The translations under genes and the position numbers were made by a program. From Candidatus Aminicenantota bacterium (lineage in GTDB: Bacteria; Acidobacteriota; UBA6911; RPQK01; JAJDTT01): a stretch of DNA of 27,785 nucleotides. Positions within the stretch are counted from its first letter, which is position 1. Each line of letters begins with the position of its first letter. The stretch covers positions 1-27,785 of the forward strand of contig JAPOYZ010000317.1 of NCBI GenBank assembly GCA_026706325.1. Direction: 5' to 3'. The notes under the pieces are model-generated. The model made no database searches and had not been told where the DNA came from. It was given only the letters and a program-made list of their open reading frames with translations. Shown here in pieces: positions 25,363 to 27,785 of the stretch.

Positions 25363-25660
25363 GGTGCGGCCCCAATCTATAGCACGTGCAGGTGAAGAGT
25401 CCCCATATCCCACTAAGCAAAAGGAGGGGGGGCGATTTATAAATCGCCCAGTCTTTGCCGCCAAGTTTGTCGGTTAGGAGTTCGGCGATTGGAAATCGCC
25501 GCTCCAGTTCGGCGGTTAGGAAACCGCCGCTATCCCTTTTCTACCGGGGGGCCGCCGGGCCGGTGGGGGAGCTTCTGTCTTGGACCAAGAAGGGCGCCCA
25601 CGAGGGGCGCGCCTGACCGATCATCTTTGATATCTTGAAATGAGCGACTGAGGAGGCTCC
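25363..25660. other. 298-base gap between divergent genes: palindromic repeats, no gene seen
   Basis: Holds the start region of sulfatase copy 2, whose first 26 bases resemble the region before copy 1. A palindromic repeat cluster (25430-25529) and a GC-rich inverted repeat (ACCGG...CCGGT, 25543-25563) follow. The last part is the msrP leader, with AGGAGG (25651-25656) four bases before the ATG at 25661. I see no convincing coding frame and no clear promoter boxes for either gene. Confidence 0.6.
25430..25529. repeat. Cluster of three REP-like palindromes
   Basis: Three hairpins within 100 bases. The first is a perfect 20-base palindrome, GGGCGATTTATAAATCGCCC (25430-25449). The second is CGGCGATT-GGA-AATCGCCG (25483-25501), extended by GGAG/CTCC with a TT bulge. 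The third is CGGCGGTT-AGGA-AACCGCCG (25510-25529), also preceded by TT. The last two share an AGTTCGGCG-TT...CGCCGCT unit, and their stems differ by a compensating A-T to G-C pair change. CGGTTAGGA also appears twice (25471, 25513). They resemble bacterial REP/BIME-type elements between genes. Too short and irregular for CRISPR. Confidence 0.75.
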
Positions 25661-26671
25661 ATGTACAAGAATTCCATCGCCGGCATCTCTTCCCACCCCG
25701 TCACCGAGCCCCGGGTCTTCTTCTCCAGGCGCCGGTTTCTGGGAGGGCTCTCCATCGCCGCGATGGCTGCCGGCAACCTGCTCTGTGGCAAGGCGGCGAC
25801 GCCGAAGACCATGTTGGAGGCTCCCTTCAAGAGGCCCGATGTTTTTCCGACGGAGCGCAATTCGGCCTACACGCTCCCGGCCGGAGTCGACCCCCGCATG
25901 ACTCCCCGGGCGACGGCCGCCGTGCACAACAATTTTTACGAGTTCCTTCCGGGACGCGGCGGGCCGGTTTGGGAGCATATCGAGGACTTCAAGGTGGACC
26001 CGTGGAAGGTCGTGGTCAGCGGCGAATGCCACGAGCCTCAGACTCTGGATCTGGACGACCTCTTCGGGTTCGAGCACGAGGAGAGGGTCTATCACTTCCG
26101 CTGCGTGGAACGCTGGGCCATGAATGTCCCCTGGAGCGGATTTCCCCTGAGCAAGCTCCTGGACCGCGTGAAACCCAAGGCCTCCGCCCGCTTCGTCCGG
26201 TTTCTGAGCGCCTTGAAGCCCAGTCAGATGCCTGGAGTCCGGCAGGCCCGCCTCTATCCGTGGCCGTACCATGAGGCCCTGCGCATGGACGAGGCCATGA
26301 ACGAGCTGACGCTGCTGGCGACCGGCGTGTACGGAGAGCCGCTCCTGAAGCAGCACGGCGCCCCGGTGAGGCTCGTCGTCCCCTGGAAATACGGCTACAA
26401 GAGTCCCAAGTCCATCGTGAAGATCGAATTGGTCAAGAAGCAGCCCAAGATCTTCTGGCAGATCCAGGAGCATGAATACGGCTTTCTGTCCAACGTCAAC
26501 CCTTTCATTCCCCATCCCCGGTGGCCGCAGAACCGGTCGTACTGGCTCGACAGCGGCGACCAGTTCCCCACCCCTTTGTTCAACGGTTACGAAAAATACG
26601 TGGCCTCTCTCTACCCGGACGAGCCCAGGACTCTGCAGCGCGCGTTGCGGCGGGGTCAGACCGCCCGGTGA
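25661..26671 (+). CDS. msrP: Protein-methionine-sulfoxide reductase, catalytic subunit
   Basis: Periplasmic molybdenum enzyme that repairs oxidised methionine in exported proteins. 336 residues against 334 in E. coli. A Tat signal is at residues 22-28 (SRRRFLG). The molybdopterin-ligating Cys148 is in the highly conserved FRCVERWAMNVPWSGFPL block. YNNFYEF-like (HNNFYEFLP), LRMDEAMNELTLLATGVYG, GAPVRLVVPWKYGYKSPKSIV and LFNGYEKYVASLY follow in the same order as in E. coli MsrP. The ATG at 25661 has AGGAGG four bases upstream. The heme-binding membrane partner MsrQ is normally next door, but maf follows here and no msrQ is in the window, so the electron donor is unknown. Other sulfite-oxidase-family roles are less likely. 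Confidence 0.94.
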   Translation: MYKNSIAGISSHPVTEPRVFFSRRRFLGGLSIAAMAAGNLLCGKAATPKTMLEAPFKRPDVFPTERNSAYTLPAGVDPRMTPRATAAVHNNFYEFLPGRGGPVWEHIEDFKVDPWKVVVSGECHEPQTLDLDDLFGFEHEERVYHFRCVERWAMNVPWSGFPLSKLLDRVKPKASARFVRFLSALKPSQMPGVRQARLYPWPYHEALRMDEAMNELTLLATGVYGEPLLKQHGAPVRLVVPWKYGYKSPKSIVKIELVKKQPKIFWQIQEHEYGFLSNVNPFIPHPRWPQNRSYWLDSGDQFPTPLFNGYEKYVASLYPDEPRTLQRALRRGQTAR

Positions 26672-26759
26672 GGAATGCGGGCCGGGGGAGCGCCGTTCCG
26701 GTCAACTCACGCGGAGGGGATCACCAGGTCGCTCACCACGATCCACGGACGGTGGAGTC

Positions 26760-27419
26760 ATGTCGGGTGAGCCGACTCTGATCCTGGCCTCGGCTTCTCC
26801 CCGGCGCCGGGAGTTGATCGCCCGGCTGGGGTTTCCCTGTGTCTTTTGCGAGAGCGGTCTCGACGAGGATCGAATCGAGGCTCCCGAACCAACGGCGCTG
26901 GCTGTCAAGCTGGCGCGGATGAAGGCGCGAAGTGTTGCTTCCGGCGTGCGCCGGGGCGTCGTCATCGGATGTGACACTCTGGTGTGCCTGGATGACAGGG
27001 TCCTGGGCAAGCCGTCCGATCGCGATGAGGCCCGGCAGATGCTCTTGGCGCTCCGGGGCCGGACCCACGACGTGATGACGGCCGCCGCGGTGCTGGAGGC
27101 TCCAACGGGAAGGGAAGAGTCGGTGGTGGTCACTTCCCGAGTGCGCATGCACCGATTCGGCCAATCTGTCCTGAACAGCTATCTGGACACAGGCGATTCG
27201 CTGGACAAGGCGGGCGCCTACGGGATTCAGACGGCCGGAGCCGGGTTGGTGGAGTCCTTTTCCGGATGCTACTTCAACATCGTCGGCCTTCCGCTCTGTG
27301 AACTGGCCCGCCTCCTGGGCCGCTTCGGGATGACGCCGGACCCGCCCCGCCCCGCATGCACTCTGCCCGGGGGCCGGGTCTGTCCGCGGTGGGAGGATTC
27401 CTCGGGTTCGACCGTGTAG
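26760..27419 (+). CDS. maf: Maf family nucleoside triphosphate pyrophosphatase
   Basis: 219 residues. Maf proteins hydrolyse dTTP, UTP or modified nucleotides to the monophosphate, acting as house-cleaning enzymes. The N-terminal phosphate-binding motif SASPRRREL is at 11-19, the catalytic Asp72 is in GCDTLV (70-75), GKPSDRDEA follows, and the signature DKAGAYGIQ is at 149-157. The last 25 residues (rich in Pro, Arg and Gly) go beyond the usual 190-200 and look unstructured. The start is the ATG at 26760 with GGTGGAG three bases upstream; an earlier frame extension overlaps msrP and is not conserved. The gene lies 88 bases after msrP and may share its transcript. YhdE- and YceF-type specificity cannot be separated with confidence. 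Confidence 0.93.
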   Translation: MSGEPTLILASASPRRRELIARLGFPCVFCESGLDEDRIEAPEPTALAVKLARMKARSVASGVRRGVVIGCDTLVCLDDRVLGKPSDRDEARQMLLALRGRTHDVMTAAAVLEAPTGREESVVVTSRVRMHRFGQSVLNSYLDTGDSLDKAGAYGIQTAGAGLVESFSGCYFNIVGLPLCELARLLGRFGMTPDPPRPACTLPGGRVCPRWEDSSGSTV

Positions 27420-27477
27420 CGAGTCGGGGGCCGCCAGGCGGGTTGCCCATACGGGGTCCCGGTTCGTTTCCCGCGTG

Positions 27478-27483
27478 TATACT
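27478..27483 (+). promoter_or_regulatory. Candidate -10 box before the dipeptidase gene
   Basis: TATACT matches the -10 consensus at 5 of 6 positions, directly after TG, 30 bases before the ATG at 27514. The position 17 bases upstream (GGTCCC) is not a -35 box, so it would depend on an activator or an extended -10. Confidence 0.35.
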
Positions 27484-27513
27484 CTCGGGCGGAACGAAAA
27501 ACCAGGAGCGAAC

Positions 27514-27785
27514 ATGAAGCAATGGAATCTCTTGCTGGCGCTCGCGGTCATGGCGGCAGCCAGCGCCTGGCTGGCCGTGGGTGTCGGCGGCGACGGCGAC
27601 GCCAGGGCGCGCCGGCTGCATTTTTCATCCCTGGTGCTGGACACGCACCTCGACACCCCGTTGCAGATGAAGGACCCGAACTTTGACTTCGGCCGGGAAA
27701 ACGACACGGGGCACGTGGACCTTCCCCGGCAGTCGGTGCGCCGGCCTTCTGGCCGGCATCAGGCGCGAGCCGCGAAGCGGCAAGC
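27514..27785 (+). CDS. Peptidase M19 (membrane dipeptidase) N-terminus, 3' partial, possible frameshift
   Basis: Starts at the ATG at 27514 with AGGAG six bases upstream. A signal peptide or anchor (residues 1-22) precedes HFSSLVLDTHLDTPLQM, the opening strand of M19 zinc dipeptidases, with the metal ligands His45 and Asp47. DFGRENDTGHVDLPR then matches the conserved GHVDIPRMREGG region as far as Arg72. After that the frame reads QSVRRPSGRHQ, unlike the family. The frame one base earlier gives AVGAPAFW, which resembles the expected GGVGAxFF segment. So either a small deletion has shifted the frame at about 27730, or there is a sequence error close to the edge. The gene continues past the window, so its overall state is unknown. 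Confidence 0.75.
   Translation, partial: MKQWNLLLALAVMAAASAWLAVGVGGDGDARARRLHFSSLVLDTHLDTPLQMKDPNFDFGRENDTGHVDLPRQSVRRPSGRHQARAAKRQ

Noticed and set aside
22891..25395. An 834-codon open frame on the plus strand, antisense to both sulfatases
   Set aside because: It mirrors the two sulfatase genes, so its internal repeat reflects their duplication. It has no recognisable domain and is a product of high GC content in the opposite frame.
25430..25529. CRISPR array
   Set aside because: The repeats are short palindromes with uneven spacing and no unique spacers, and no cas gene is present.
1..27785. tRNA, rRNA, riboswitch, insertion sequence or phage genes
   Set aside because: No tRNA-like arms, conserved rRNA sequences, riboswitch cores, transposase motifs or phage proteins were seen on reading both strands.

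Overview
The window is GC-rich, densely packed bacterial chromosome with about 20 protein genes, no RNA genes and no intact mobile element. The mix suggests a heterotrophic Gram-negative bacterium that degrades polysaccharides. It includes Tat- and Sec-exported DUF1080, Gfo/Idh/MocA, sulfatase and CE15-type esterase proteins, a membrane-dipeptidase-like M19 protein and GT-C glycosyltransferases. Acidobacteriota fits best and Planctomycetota-like lineages are second; this is inferred from gene content, since no taxonomic marker gene is present.

Layout. (1) 1-2677: pyruvate phosphate dikinase, cut by the left edge. (2) 2752-7060, plus strand: a radical SAM/SPASM protein followed by two polytopic GT-C glycosyltransferase-like proteins, tightly spaced or overlapping, probably one surface-glycan or lipid-glycosylation operon. 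(3) 7026-8609, minus strand: YbgC-like thioesterase, SAM methyltransferase and a Rid-family protein, all overlapping and so probably translationally coupled. (4) 8745-9464, plus: secreted DUF1080 protein, convergent with a Tat-exported Gfo/Idh/MocA oxidoreductase (9570-10859, minus), with two hairpins between them. (5) 10938-13048, minus: cysteine synthase and a YeiH-type transporter joined by a TTGA stop/start overlap. (6) 13231-15373, plus: amidohydrolase and Ldh_2-family dehydrogenase, probably a small catabolic operon. (7) 15370-15776, minus: a Phd/YefM antitoxin whose PIN toxin partner is reduced to 26 codons at the end of the dehydrogenase gene. (8) A DUF2007 zinc-ribbon protein (minus), divergent from the single-chain FGAM synthase purL and apaH (plus). 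(9) 21033-25362, minus: two tandem sulfatases, about 86% identical, and a CE15-like esterase. (10) A 298-base gap with a cluster of palindromic repeats, then msrP, maf and the start of an M19 dipeptidase that appears to lose its frame just before the right edge.

How the genes fit together. The sulfatase-sulfatase-esterase operon probably removes sulfate and uronate esters from a sulfated polysaccharide. DUF1080 and the Gfo/Idh/MocA oxidoreductase are families often found with such sugar-processing genes. Sulfate or sulfite released or formed in the cell would meet the cysK-yeiH pair, although that link is inferred and the two loci are 9 kb apart. ppdK, purL, apaH, maf and msrP are housekeeping or maintenance functions.

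I did not find a clearly new defence or mobile system. The points most worth following up are the radical SAM/GT-C operon, the palindromic repeats with compensating base changes, the decapitated toxin-antitoxin pair, and the tandem sulfatase duplication.
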